Origin: Roseovarius sp. ZX-A-9
Lineage (GTDB): Bacteria > Pseudomonadota > Alphaproteobacteria > Rhodobacterales > Rhodobacteraceae
Direction: 5' to 3'
Assembly: GCF_028369135.1 (NCBI RefSeq)
Contig: NZ_JAPWHW010000001.1
Location: forward strand, 62,001-126,000
Length of the DNA stretch: 64,000 nt
Below, in pieces: positions 1-8,532 of this stretch (the first letter of the stretch is position 1; the number at the start of each line of letters is the position of its first letter). The notes under the pieces were generated by a model. The model was given only the letters and a program-made list of their open reading frames with translations. It had not been told where the DNA came from and did no database searches. The translations under genes were made by a program, and so were the position numbers.

Positions 1-647
1 GCCGCCCCGCTGACCTCGAAAGGTGATGCCAGCGCGCGGCACAGCGCGGCAACCGCGCGGGTATCCTCCAGCCCCTGCAGGCGCAGCCCGCCGCAAAAGC
101 CCGGTTTCGGCAGCACCTTGAACGACAGTTCCGTCATCACACCTAACGTGCCACGGCTGCCCGCCAGCAGCTTGACCAGATCATAGCCGGTCACGTTCTT
201 CATCACCCGTCCGCCGTTGGACACGATCTGCCCCGCGCCATCGACAAACCGCACCCCCAGCAGAAAGTCGCGCGCGGCCCCGACCTGAATGCGGCGCGGA
301 CCAGAGACATTCGCGGCGAACACGCCGCCGATCGTCGGCTCGCCTTCGGTTCCCAGCAGCGGGCGGTGATCCATCGGTTCAAAGGCCAGGCGTTGTCCCT
401 CTTTCTCCAGTGCCGTCTCCACCTCGGCGAGCGGTGTCCCGGCCCGGGCCACCATCGTCAGCGCGCCCGGCTCGTAAAGGTCGATCCCGCGCAACGCCTG
501 CGTGCTCAGCAAGGCCCCCTCACGCAGCCCGCCAATGGGGCGCGTACCACCCCCCTCGATCCGCAGCGGGCCGTCTGCGGCCTTGATCATCTCCGCCAGT
601 GCGGCTTCTGTCTCTGGGCGCATCATTGTCATCTTCTGGCTCGACAT
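1..647 (-). CDS. glcE: Glycolate oxidase FAD-binding subunit GlcE (C-terminus outside window)
   Basis: The minus-strand frame is open from the ATG at 647 to the window edge, so only about 215 N-terminal residues are present. The protein begins MSSQKMTMMRPETEA and contains an FAD-binding core: EGGGTRPIG near residue 31, then a stretch matching GlcE with GTEGEPTIGG, RDFLLGVRF, NGGRVMKNVTGYDL and GTLGVMTE. GlcE is the second FAD subunit of the membrane-associated glycolate oxidase GlcDEF, which oxidises glycolate to glyoxylate. It lies 52 bases downstream of glcD on the same strand, the usual glcDEF order. glcF would be expected just outside the window. Four ATGs lie close together, so the exact start is uncertain by a few codons. 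Confidence 0.9.
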   Translation of the reverse strand, partial: MSSQKMTMMRPETEAALAEMIKAADGPLRIEGGGTRPIGGLREGALLSTQALRGIDLYEPGALTMVARAGTPLAEVETALEKEGQRLAFEPMDHRPLLGTEGEPTIGGVFAANVSGPRRIQVGAARDFLLGVRFVDGAGQIVSNGGRVMKNVTGYDLVKLLAGSRGTLGVMTELSFKVLPKPGFCGGLRLQGLEDTRAVAALCRALASPFEVSGA

Positions 648-699
648 ATCCTGGGGTGAGCCTTGAAACCGTCAGGTTCCAAGGTGAGGGGCAAGGCCG

Positions 700-2166
700 C
701 TATTCGGCGGCGATCCGGCGCGGCGCGCTTTCGGCCAATGGAAATACCTTGGCCGGGTTCAGCAGCCATTGCGGATCGAACACATCCTTGACCGCCATCT
801 GCATTTCCAGATCAACAGGCGCATATTGATGCCCCATCAGATCGCGTTTTTCGATGCCGACGCCATGTTCGCCTGTCAGGCAACCGCCCACTTGGACGCA
901 GAGCTTCAGGATATCGGCCCCGAACGCCTCGCAAAGCTCCAGATCGCCGGGCTTGTTGGCATCATAGAGGATCAGCGGGTGCATGTTGCCGTCGCCCGCA
1001 TGAAACACATTGCCCACGTCCAACCCGTATTCGCGGCTCATCTCGCCGATGCGGCGCAGCACAAAGGGCAACTGGCTGACCGGGATCGTGCCATCAAGGC
1101 ACATGTAATCATTGATCTGGCCCATCGCGCCAAAGGCGGATTTGCGCCCCAACCAGATTTTAGCGCTCTCCTCGGCGGATTTGCTCTCGCGCAGTTCGAC
1201 CGGATCGTGACTGCGGGCAATGCGGGTGATGGTTTCCAACTGCTCGTCAATTTCGGCCGGGCTGCCTTCGACCTCGACAATCAGCAACGCCTCGCAGTCG
1301 GGATAGCCCGCCCCGGCGAAGGCTTCGGTGGCGCGGATGCAGGGACGGTCCATGAATTCGATTGCCACCGGCAAAACGCCCGCCTTGATGATGTCCGACA
1401 CGCAGGCACCCGCCACCTCGTTGCTGTCAAACCCGATCAGCACGGGGCGCGCCCCCTCGGGCTTGTGCAGAATACGCAAGGTTGCTTCGGTCACGACGCC
1501 CAACTGCCCTTCAGAGCCGCAGATAAGACCCAGCAGGTCATAGCCCGCCGCATCCAGATAGGCGCCGCCGATCTCGATCACGGTGCCATCCATCAGCACC
1601 ATGGTCACGCCCATCAGGTTGTTGGTGGTCACGCCGTATTTCAGGCAATGCGCCCCACCCGAATTCATCGCAATGTTGCCAGCGATAGCGCAGGCCAACT
1701 GGCTGGACGGGTCCGGCGCATAGAAGAACCCCTGCTCTTCCACCGCGCCCGTCACGCTGAGATTCGTGCGCCCGGTCTGCACCCGGATAAAACGGTTCTC
1801 GTAATCGGTCTCCAGCACGGCATTCATCCGCGCCACGCCGAGGATCACGCAATCGCCCGTGGGCAACGCCCCGCCCGCCAGCGACGTGCCCGACCCGCGC
1901 GGCACCACCGGCACGCCCATTTCGTGGCAGACCCGCAGCACATCGGACACTTCGCGCGTGCTTTCGGGCAACACGACGGCAAGCGGCGGGCATTTGTAGG
2001 CGGTCAGCGCGTCACATTCATAGGCACGGGTTTCCGCTTCGTCCGAGAGCACCGCGCCTGCGGGCAAAACCGCGGCCAGTCTGCTGACGATCTCCGGCTT
2101 TCGGGCCAGGATCCTCGGGTCGGGCTCCGGCATTTCCATCCTGTGCGCCTCCTGTTTGCCTGACAT
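700..2166 (-). CDS. glcD: Glycolate oxidase subunit GlcD (FAD-linked oxidase)
   Basis: This 488-residue protein has the normal GlcD length. The N-terminal half carries the vanillyl-alcohol-oxidase-type FAD domain, with PRGSGTSLAGG at residues 89-99 binding the FAD pyrophosphate and NIAMNSGGAHCLKYG following. The C-terminal half has the FAD-oxidase cap with HAGDGNMHPL and the terminal GEHGVGIEKR motif. GlcD carries the substrate oxidation of glycolate (or D-lactate) to the keto acid and passes electrons to GlcE/GlcF. It is the first gene of a leftward operon with glcE. The start at 2166 (MSGKQEAH) is supported by an open frame only; a second ATG at codon 10 (MEMPEPD) is possible. Confidence 0.93.
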   Translation of the reverse strand: MSGKQEAHRMEMPEPDPRILARKPEIVSRLAAVLPAGAVLSDEAETRAYECDALTAYKCPPLAVVLPESTREVSDVLRVCHEMGVPVVPRGSGTSLAGGALPTGDCVILGVARMNAVLETDYENRFIRVQTGRTNLSVTGAVEEQGFFYAPDPSSQLACAIAGNIAMNSGGAHCLKYGVTTNNLMGVTMVLMDGTVIEIGGAYLDAAGYDLLGLICGSEGQLGVVTEATLRILHKPEGARPVLIGFDSNEVAGACVSDIIKAGVLPVAIEFMDRPCIRATEAFAGAGYPDCEALLIVEVEGSPAEIDEQLETITRIARSHDPVELRESKSAEESAKIWLGRKSAFGAMGQINDYMCLDGTIPVSQLPFVLRRIGEMSREYGLDVGNVFHAGDGNMHPLILYDANKPGDLELCEAFGADILKLCVQVGGCLTGEHGVGIEKRDLMGHQYAPVDLEMQMAVKDVFDPQWLLNPAKVFPLAESAPRRIAAE

Positions 2167-2243
2167 GCACCCGGACAGGGCAGCGACCGGTCAGGCCTCA
2201 GTCTGCGCGGCTTCCCCGGGGGCTGGCAACGCATAATGCTGGT

Positions 2244-2264
2244 TTGGTAATAAAATATAACCAA
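2244..2264. promoter_or_regulatory. AT-rich palindrome upstream of glcD, candidate operator
   Basis: A 21-base near-palindrome with outer arms TTGGT and ACCAA matches at 8 of 10 symmetric positions. It lies about 80 bases upstream of the glcD start in otherwise GC-rich DNA. FadR/GlcC-type GntR regulators bind TGGT/ACCA half-sites, but usually with closer spacing, so the regulator is inferred and not identified. No regulator gene is adjacent. Confidence 0.35.
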
Positions 2265-2450
2265 TTCTCGCCCTGAGACAAGCCCCGGCTGCAGATCGCG
2301 GCGGCGCTGTCACCCTGCCCGATCCCCTTCCGGCGCGCCATCGCACAAACCCCGCGCATCCCGGTGTCGCCGGAAACGGGTGAAGCCCTTGACACCATGC
2401 ACACACAGACGTGAAAGCATGTCAGACCGACATCGCCTATATCTGGGATC

Positions 2451-2825
2451 ATGACTCGTTTTACCCTGACCCTCTGCGCAGCGCTTCTGGCTGCCCCCCT
2501 TCTGACGGATCCTGCTCTGGCGGATGCCCCGAACATCACCGACGTGCGCGTGGAAAAGGACGGAATGGCGTGGCGCTTCCATGTCACGATCCTGCATCCC
2601 GACACCGGATGGGACCACTATGCCGACGGCTGGGAAGTGCTGGACGCGGACGGCAATGTCCTGGCCTATCGCAAGTTGCATCACCCGCATGTGCGCGAAC
2701 AGCCCTTTACCCGCAGCATGAGCAACGTGATGTTGCCCGATGGCACGCGCGAGGTCTATGTGCGCGCGCATTGCTCGGTCGAGGACTGGAGCGGAGAGCC
2801 TGAACCCGTCACCGTGCCCTACTGA
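2451..2825 (+). CDS. Small secreted protein of unknown function
   Basis: This 124-residue protein begins with a clear Sec signal peptide: MTRF, a leucine/alanine-rich core and a likely cleavage site after PALADA near residue 26. The mature part of about 98 residues contains DTGWDHYADGWEVLD, a HHPHVREQPFTRS stretch and a single cysteine, and ends in VTVPY. Similar short periplasmic proteins with a WDHYAD-type motif occur in Rhodobacteraceae, but I know of no function. It stands alone between two leftward operons. The start is the only ATG that gives a signal peptide; no strong ribosome binding site is visible. Confidence 0.7.
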   Translation: MTRFTLTLCAALLAAPLLTDPALADAPNITDVRVEKDGMAWRFHVTILHPDTGWDHYADGWEVLDADGNVLAYRKLHHPHVREQPFTRSMSNVMLPDGTREVYVRAHCSVEDWSGEPEPVTVPY

Positions 2826-2858
2826 CCGCGACAGTCGGCCCCGGCAACCGCGTGCCGC

Positions 2859-4907
2859 TTACCGCCGCCCTTCGCGCAGCCAGCCACCGATCACCAGCGT
2901 CGACACCAGCAACAGCACCAGCCACGCGGGCAAGAGCGCCGATTGTGTCACGCTCTGCGTCCGGTAGGCACCGCGCGGCGTGATCCCCAGCCAGCCACGC
3001 CCAGCAGCCGGGCGGCCACTGCGCACCGCGCGGATGCCCGGCACGCCATCCTCCAGCGCGCGCACACCGCCATTCGTCGCGGCGATCACATCCGCAAGGG
3101 GTGCGCCGCTGGCAATGGTCTGCTCGAATTCCACCGGCGCGGCAGGCCCAAGGCCGATCACCGCCGTCTGATCGTCGTTCTCCAGCCGATAAAGGCCGAT
3201 CACCGGCCCGTCATAAAGCGCCTCGAACCGGCCCGGAGACGTCTCGACCAGCGGCAGATCAAGCGTGTCACCCAGCGGCGTCGTGATCGTGACCGGCCCG
3301 ACCGATGGCGCCAGGCTGCGGCGGATGATGCGCATCTGCTGGCCGGTTGCCTCGGCCCACAGCGCCTCTTCCTCCAGTTCCGGCTCTTTCATCATCCAAT
3401 GGGCGAGACGGCGCAGCAACTCCAGCTGCGGGCCGCCGCCCTCGTAGCCGCGATTCCACAGCCATGCGTGATCCGATGCCAGCAGCGCCACGCGCCCCTC
3501 GCCCACCCGGTTCAAGATCAGCAGCGGCGCCTCTTCGGCCCCCGTCATCACCACGTCTCCGGTTTCTTCGGTCACTTCGATCTGGCGCAGCCACCGGCCC
3601 CATTCGCCCGCATGCAGCTCTGTCAGGCCCGCCGTCACCGGATGACGCTGCCCCAGATCGGTCACGGTCGGGCGATACCCCTGGTCGATCACCCGCGCCG
3701 TGGGGCGGGCGGGCACGATCGCTTCCAGCGGCGAGCGGTAGAGGCTGTCGGCGCTGGCAAAATCCGGCCCCGCCGCGATCAGCACCGCACCACCGCCCTC
3801 AACGTAGTTGCGCACATTGTCGAGATAGAGCGACGGCAGAATGCCGCGCCGCTTGTAGCGGTCAAAGATGATCAGATCGAAATCATTGATCTTCTCCAGA
3901 AAAAGCTCCCGCGTGGGAAAGGCGATCAGGCTCAATTCGCGCACTGGCACGCCGTCCTGTTTTTCGGGTGGGCGCAGGATAGTGAAATGCACCAGGTCCA
4001 CCGAACTGTCGGATTTCAGCAGGTTGCGCCACGTGCGCCCGCCCGGATGCGGCTCGCCAGAGACCAGCAGCACGCTGAGCCGGTCACGCACGCCGTTGAT
4101 CTGCACCAGCGCGGAATTGTTCCGGTCTGTCAGCTCGCCCGGTGCCTCGGGGACGGTGAATTGCAGCACGTTGCGGCCGCCATGCGGCAACACCAGAGGC
4201 AAGTCGATATCGCGCCCGATGGGCACTTCGAAGCGTTGCGGCGTTTCGCCATCAACCGAGATATCAAGCTGCGCGTTGCCGACATCGGCGGGCACGTCAC
4301 CGCTGTCCTCGATACGGATGGTCAGGGTGATCTCTTCGTCCAGAATGGCAAAGGCGGGGGCGCCCGCGATGATCAGCCGCCGGTCCCAATCGCCGCTGCG
4401 CCCGGTATGCAGCAGGTGCATCGGCGCGGGCAGGTTCGGCGCACGGTCCAGATCGTGCAACCGTCCGTCGCTGAGCAGGAAAACGCCCGCGATGCGTCCT
4501 TGCGGCTCTTCGGCGATTGCCCCGGCCAGCGCGCTCATCAGTTGCGTTCCGCTGTTGTCGGCCCCGTCGGGGACGGTGACGCGGCGCACCTCGGTATTCT
4601 CGCGCGCCTCCAGCCGGGCGGCCAGCGTATCTGCCGCCTCTTTCGTCATCTCGGCGCGCGTGCCGAGGCGCTGGCTGGCGCTGGCATCCTCAACGATCAT
4701 GACGATATCGCTAAGCGGCGCGCGATCCTCTTGCTGGTAAACTGGCCCGGCCAACGCCGCCAGCACGACCAAAGCCCCCAGTGCCCGCAACGCCCAGCCC
4801 GACAGGCCGCGCCACAGAGCCAGCGCCGTGGCGCAGATCACCATGCCCGCCAGCACCGCGATCAGCCAAACCGGCAGCAGCGGATCAAATACCAGCGCCC
4901 CGGTCAT
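2859..4907 (-). CDS. Membrane protein with VWA-like and glutamine-amidotransferase-like domains
   Basis: This is a 682-residue protein with two N-terminal membrane segments (about residues 10-30 and 38-56) and a C-terminal one (about 655-677). The central part starts as a VWA-like fold with an intact metal-site motif DASAS (DxSxS). It is followed by a long beta-rich region and then a class I glutamine-amidotransferase-like domain (FDLIIFDRYKRRG, GGGAVLIAAGPDFAS) of the kind seen in COG5426 proteins, without an evident catalytic Cys triad. It is the last gene of the MoxR-DUF58-DUF4159 operon and its ATG overlaps the upstream stop by 4 bases, which argues for stoichiometric production. The role, probably a periplasm-facing partner in a MoxR/VWA assembly, is inferred. 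Confidence 0.75.
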   Translation of the reverse strand: MTGALVFDPLLPVWLIAVLAGMVICATALALWRGLSGWALRALGALVVLAALAGPVYQQEDRAPLSDIVMIVEDASASQRLGTRAEMTKEAADTLAARLEARENTEVRRVTVPDGADNSGTQLMSALAGAIAEEPQGRIAGVFLLSDGRLHDLDRAPNLPAPMHLLHTGRSGDWDRRLIIAGAPAFAILDEEITLTIRIEDSGDVPADVGNAQLDISVDGETPQRFEVPIGRDIDLPLVLPHGGRNVLQFTVPEAPGELTDRNNSALVQINGVRDRLSVLLVSGEPHPGGRTWRNLLKSDSSVDLVHFTILRPPEKQDGVPVRELSLIAFPTRELFLEKINDFDLIIFDRYKRRGILPSLYLDNVRNYVEGGGAVLIAAGPDFASADSLYRSPLEAIVPARPTARVIDQGYRPTVTDLGQRHPVTAGLTELHAGEWGRWLRQIEVTEETGDVVMTGAEEAPLLILNRVGEGRVALLASDHAWLWNRGYEGGGPQLELLRRLAHWMMKEPELEEEALWAEATGQQMRIIRRSLAPSVGPVTITTPLGDTLDLPLVETSPGRFEALYDGPVIGLYRLENDDQTAVIGLGPAAPVEFEQTIASGAPLADVIAATNGGVRALEDGVPGIRAVRSGRPAAGRGWLGITPRGAYRTQSVTQSALLPAWLVLLLVSTLVIGGWLREGRR

Positions 4908-7648
4908 TGGCCCAACCTGTCAAGCAAAGCGGGCACATGCACCTGGTCGGATTTGTAGTTGCCGGTCAGCACATGCATCACAAGATTGACGCCAAAGCGG
5001 TAGGCCAGTTCGCGCTGCCGTTCGCCGGCATAGCCGCGCCCCACGGGGAACATCGCGTTGCCACGCCGGTCCACGGCCCAAGCCGCAGCCCAGTCATTGC
5101 CGCCGATCACCACCGGCGTCACCCCGTCGTTGAGGTTGCGGAACGGCATGCCCTCGATTTGTTCGGCATCCGGCGGCGAAGCCTCGACCCAGACGGGACG
5201 CCCTGCATGACGGCCCGGAAAATCCTGAAGCAGATAGAATGTGCGCGTCAGCACGTGATCCTTGGGCACCTGCTCCAGCGGTGGGATATCCAGCGGTGCC
5301 GCAAGCCGTTGCAGCTTGGCCCCGTTGGGAGAGGCGGCACCGAAACTGGCGATATCGGCATCACGCGTGTCAAACACGATCATGCCGCCGGTGCGCAGAT
5401 AATGGTTCAGCTTCACATAGGCCGCTTCCGAGGGCTGCGGCTGATCGGGGGTGATCGGCCAGTAGAGCAACGGAAAGAACGCCAGTTCATCCGTCTCAAG
5501 ATCGACGCCGACCGGCTCCACAGGTTCGACCGACGTGCGAAAGAACAGCGTTTCGCTGAGGCCGCGCAGCCCCGCCTGCGCCATCTCGTCCAGCTTTCTG
5601 TCGCCGGTGATGACATGCGCCAGCGCCAGTTCCGACGCCAGCACCTCTGGCGTCTGCTGTGCCGCGCCGGGATCGGGCAGCATCAGCGCCGCGACCAGGA
5701 TCAGCGCGGCGCGCGCGGGCAACAGGCGCCCCGACAGGGCCAGCGCAGCCAGGATATCGGCGCTCAGCAGGACCAGCGCCAGAGCCAGCAGCCAGCCCCC
5801 CAGCGGCGCCTCGGCGGCACGGTCAAAACCGGCGACGGTGACACGCGCGGGCCAGACGGCTGGCGCAAGCGTGTCATCCGCGCCGATCACGTTGCGGGCA
5901 AGGCGGCGGTCGGCGCTGTCATAAAGTCCGGGCTGCATAGTCCGGCCAAGCGGCGCCTCGACCAGCGCCTCGCCCGCGATGCCGGGCAGGTTGCCTGCAT
6001 CCCCCAGCACGCCGAAACCGTCCAGAACCTGCACCGGTTTCCATGTGGTGCCCGTCAACTCTGCGGCGGCGGGCATCTCGGCTGCAGCGGAAATCGCCAA
6101 CCGTTCCAGCATCCGCACGAAAAGGCCCGACAGCGGCAAGGTGGACCATTCGGCGTTGGCCGTGACGTGAAACAGCACAACCTGCCCCGCGCCGACGGGT
6201 TTGCGCGTGACCAGCGGCGTGCCGTCGCTCAACTGCGCGATGACGCGCTCGGCAAGTGTCGGGTCGGGCTGCGCCATCACCTGCGAGCTGACCGTCACGT
6301 CCGCCGGGATATCCAAGCCATAGAACGGGCTTGCCTCGGGGAATGGCGCCAGCGATTTGGGCGATCCCCAGCTCATCGCGCCGCCTACCGTGCGCCCACC
6401 TGCGCGCAGACGCACCGGCATCAGCGGCGCTTCTTCGCTGCGCGACACGTCGCTGCCCGCAAGGCGCGGCCCGGCAAAACGCAGCAGCATTCCGCCCGCT
6501 TCGACCCATTCCAGCAACGCCGCCTCTTCGGCCCCCGAAAGCGTCGCCACATCGGCCAGAACTATGACATTGGGGCTGGCCGGCAGCACATCCATCAAGG
6601 CGCCGCCCATCAGATCGGCTGACGGTTGCAGCGCACGTTCGAGATAGTGCAGCGGTGATAGAAGCTCCAGCCCCTCGCGATCCTCGCGACCCGCGATGAG
6701 GGCAACTTCGCGACGCTTCAACCCGTCATCGGTCAGGCTGACCGCGCCTGCATGGTTCTGCCCGGCGATCTCGAACCGGGTCAGGCGGGCGCGCAGTTCG
6801 GCAGGCATCGCCAGCGTGCCCGTGGCAGTGCTTTCGCCCGGCTCGAATCGCAGCGGCAGTTCCGCCAGAACGCGCGGCGTGCCCGACGGGTCGCGGCCAT
6901 GTGCCAGTACGGTGATGTCGCGCGCCAGCTCGGTCTGCGCCCGCTGCGCCGTCAGCATCAATGCACCATCTTCGATCCGCGCCGGGCCAAGCGCCAGCGT
7001 CGGCCGCGCGCTCTGGTACACCGTGACCGAGCCGCGATCCTCCAGCGCCTCCAACAACACGCCGCGCCCCTCGCGCGCCAGCCCGTCCGACAGCCAGCGC
7101 GTCTCGAACGCGGCATCGCCCAGCATCGTCGCGGCCTGCGCCATGTCCTCGGCACTTGGTTGCCACGCGGCGGGCGCGAGGCCCGGCAGGCGGCTGCGCC
7201 AGCTTTCGGCAGACTGGAACACCGGCGCTGCAGGCTCTGTCAGACGCAACAGCGCAACGGGCCGCGCCTCGCGCCCGGCCTCCGCCAGCATCGCGGCCAG
7301 AAACTCTTGCTGCGCGGGCCAGTCTCGGGCGCTAGCCCAACTGGCGTCCATCACGATCAGCAGCGGCCCGGTCTCGCGCTCGGCCACATCGTTATTCGGA
7401 TTCAGAACCGGCCCGGCAAGGCCAATGATCACCGCCGCGACCGCCAGCATCCGCAACAGCAACAACCACCACGGCGTGCGGTCGGTCACGCTGTCGTCGT
7501 CCTTCAGCCCCAGAAGCAGCGCAACACCGGGAAACCGGCGGCGAACGGGGGCCGGCGGCACGGCGCGCAGCAACAGCCACAGCACCGGCAGCAAGGCGAG
7601 CGCGACCAGCAACCAAGGCGCGGCAAACCCGATGGGGCCGATCATCAT
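4904..7648 (-). CDS. BatA-like membrane protein with DUF4159 domain
   Basis: This is a 914-residue protein. The N-terminus has two BatA-type membrane helices (about residues 8-27 and 60-80) separated by the RRRFPGVALLL stretch. A VWA-like domain begins at LLIVMDAS; the metal-site motif is DASWAS instead of DxSxS. Further hydrophobic segments lie near residues 615-660. The last 220 residues, from ELALAHVITGD onward, form DUF4159 with FFPLLYWP and GGMIVFDTRD. The family always travels with MoxR and DUF58 proteins; the exact job is unknown, with stress tolerance or metal and protein maturation proposed for relatives. Both ends overlap neighbouring genes by 4 bases. Confidence 0.85.
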   Translation of the reverse strand: MMIGPIGFAAPWLLVALALLPVLWLLLRAVPPAPVRRRFPGVALLLGLKDDDSVTDRTPWWLLLLRMLAVAAVIIGLAGPVLNPNNDVAERETGPLLIVMDASWASARDWPAQQEFLAAMLAEAGREARPVALLRLTEPAAPVFQSAESWRSRLPGLAPAAWQPSAEDMAQAATMLGDAAFETRWLSDGLAREGRGVLLEALEDRGSVTVYQSARPTLALGPARIEDGALMLTAQRAQTELARDITVLAHGRDPSGTPRVLAELPLRFEPGESTATGTLAMPAELRARLTRFEIAGQNHAGAVSLTDDGLKRREVALIAGREDREGLELLSPLHYLERALQPSADLMGGALMDVLPASPNVIVLADVATLSGAEEAALLEWVEAGGMLLRFAGPRLAGSDVSRSEEAPLMPVRLRAGGRTVGGAMSWGSPKSLAPFPEASPFYGLDIPADVTVSSQVMAQPDPTLAERVIAQLSDGTPLVTRKPVGAGQVVLFHVTANAEWSTLPLSGLFVRMLERLAISAAAEMPAAAELTGTTWKPVQVLDGFGVLGDAGNLPGIAGEALVEAPLGRTMQPGLYDSADRRLARNVIGADDTLAPAVWPARVTVAGFDRAAEAPLGGWLLALALVLLSADILAALALSGRLLPARAALILVAALMLPDPGAAQQTPEVLASELALAHVITGDRKLDEMAQAGLRGLSETLFFRTSVEPVEPVGVDLETDELAFFPLLYWPITPDQPQPSEAAYVKLNHYLRTGGMIVFDTRDADIASFGAASPNGAKLQRLAAPLDIPPLEQVPKDHVLTRTFYLLQDFPGRHAGRPVWVEASPPDAEQIEGMPFRNLNDGVTPVVIGGNDWAAAWAVDRRGNAMFPVGRGYAGERQRELAYRFGVNLVMHVLTGNYKSDQVHVPALLDRLGQ

Positions 7649-8532
7649 CGCGCCCGCCCTCCGTCCTCGATTGCCCGATACAGCCAGAGCAGCGCCGATT
7701 GCGCGCTTTCGGACGTGTGGTGGCAGCCATAGCGCCAGCCCGTTGCGGCGCAGAGATGTTCCAGCTCTGCCTTGCGCGTTGCCAGACGCTCCAGATAGCG
7801 GTCGCGCAGGTCGTTCGCCTTCAGCGTTTCATGCGCCAGCGTGCCGCCCACGGATTCAAAAATGGCGCGCCCCCGGTAGGGAAATGCCTCTTCCACCGGG
7901 TCGAGCACCTGCAACAGCACCCCGCGAACACCGCGATCCGCCGCCTTGGTCAGGGCCGCGCGCACCGGTTCCACATCGCCCATGAAGTCCGAAATAAACA
8001 GCGCGCGCGAATGCGGCAGCATGCCCCGCGCCTCGGGCGTGCCGTAATCCTCTGCCGCCGCGTCCTCAGACAGGATCACCGCCAGCCGCGCGATCTGCGC
8101 TTCACCCCGGCGCGGAGGCAGTGCGCTTCCGGTCAGGCCCACGCGTTCGCCGCTGCGCAACAAAAGCACTGCGGCGGCAAGCCCGATCAGCCGCGCACGA
8201 TCCGCCTTTTCCGGCAGGTCGGGGTCAGATGAAAACCGCATCGAGGCGGCACTGTCGACCCAGAGCATCACGCTCTGCGCGATCTGCCATTCGCGCTCGC
8301 GCACGAACTGCACGTCACTGCGGGCCGAACGCCGCCAATCAATCAGCCGCCGCGGGTCGCCTTGCTGCAAGGGGCGGTATTGCCAGAAATCATCGCCCAT
8401 CCCCGCCCGTCGGCGGCCATGTTCGCCCAGAAGGACGGACCCCGCCAACCGTTCGGCCCGCGCCAGCAGCGGCGGAAAGCGCGCCGCCTCGGCCTCGGCC
8501 CGGCCACGAAGAGAGGCGGGTGTGGCTGTCAC
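7645..8532 (-). CDS. DUF58 domain-containing protein
   Basis: This 295-residue protein carries the DUF58 signature: a basic N-terminus, then GDDFWQYRPLQQGD and the invariant IDWRRSAR segment (about residues 45-70). A VWA-like core follows (VMLWVDSAASM, ALFISDFMG). The protein has no membrane segment and is probably cytoplasmic. DUF58 proteins pair with MoxR ATPases, which are thought to act on them as chaperones. Its start overlaps the moxR stop (ATGA) and its stop overlaps the DUF4159 start, so the four genes are translationally coupled. Confidence 0.9.
   Translation of the reverse strand: MTATPASLRGRAEAEAARFPPLLARAERLAGSVLLGEHGRRRAGMGDDFWQYRPLQQGDPRRLIDWRRSARSDVQFVREREWQIAQSVMLWVDSAASMRFSSDPDLPEKADRARLIGLAAAVLLLRSGERVGLTGSALPPRRGEAQIARLAVILSEDAAAEDYGTPEARGMLPHSRALFISDFMGDVEPVRAALTKAADRGVRGVLLQVLDPVEEAFPYRGRAIFESVGGTLAHETLKANDLRDRYLERLATRKAELEHLCAATGWRYGCHHTSESAQSALLWLYRAIEDGGRAR

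Noticed and set aside
769-2163. Plus-strand open frame of 464 codons
   Set aside because: It lies antisense to glcD. The composition (many His, Arg, Gln) is that of a mirror frame in GC-rich DNA and no motif is present.
2943-4958. Plus-strand open frame of 671 codons
   Set aside because: Antisense to the VWA/GATase membrane protein, which has clear membrane segments and motifs; the mirror frame has none.
4781-6622. Plus-strand open frame of 613 codons
   Set aside because: Antisense to the DUF4159 gene; Arg/His/Gln-rich and without a recognisable domain.
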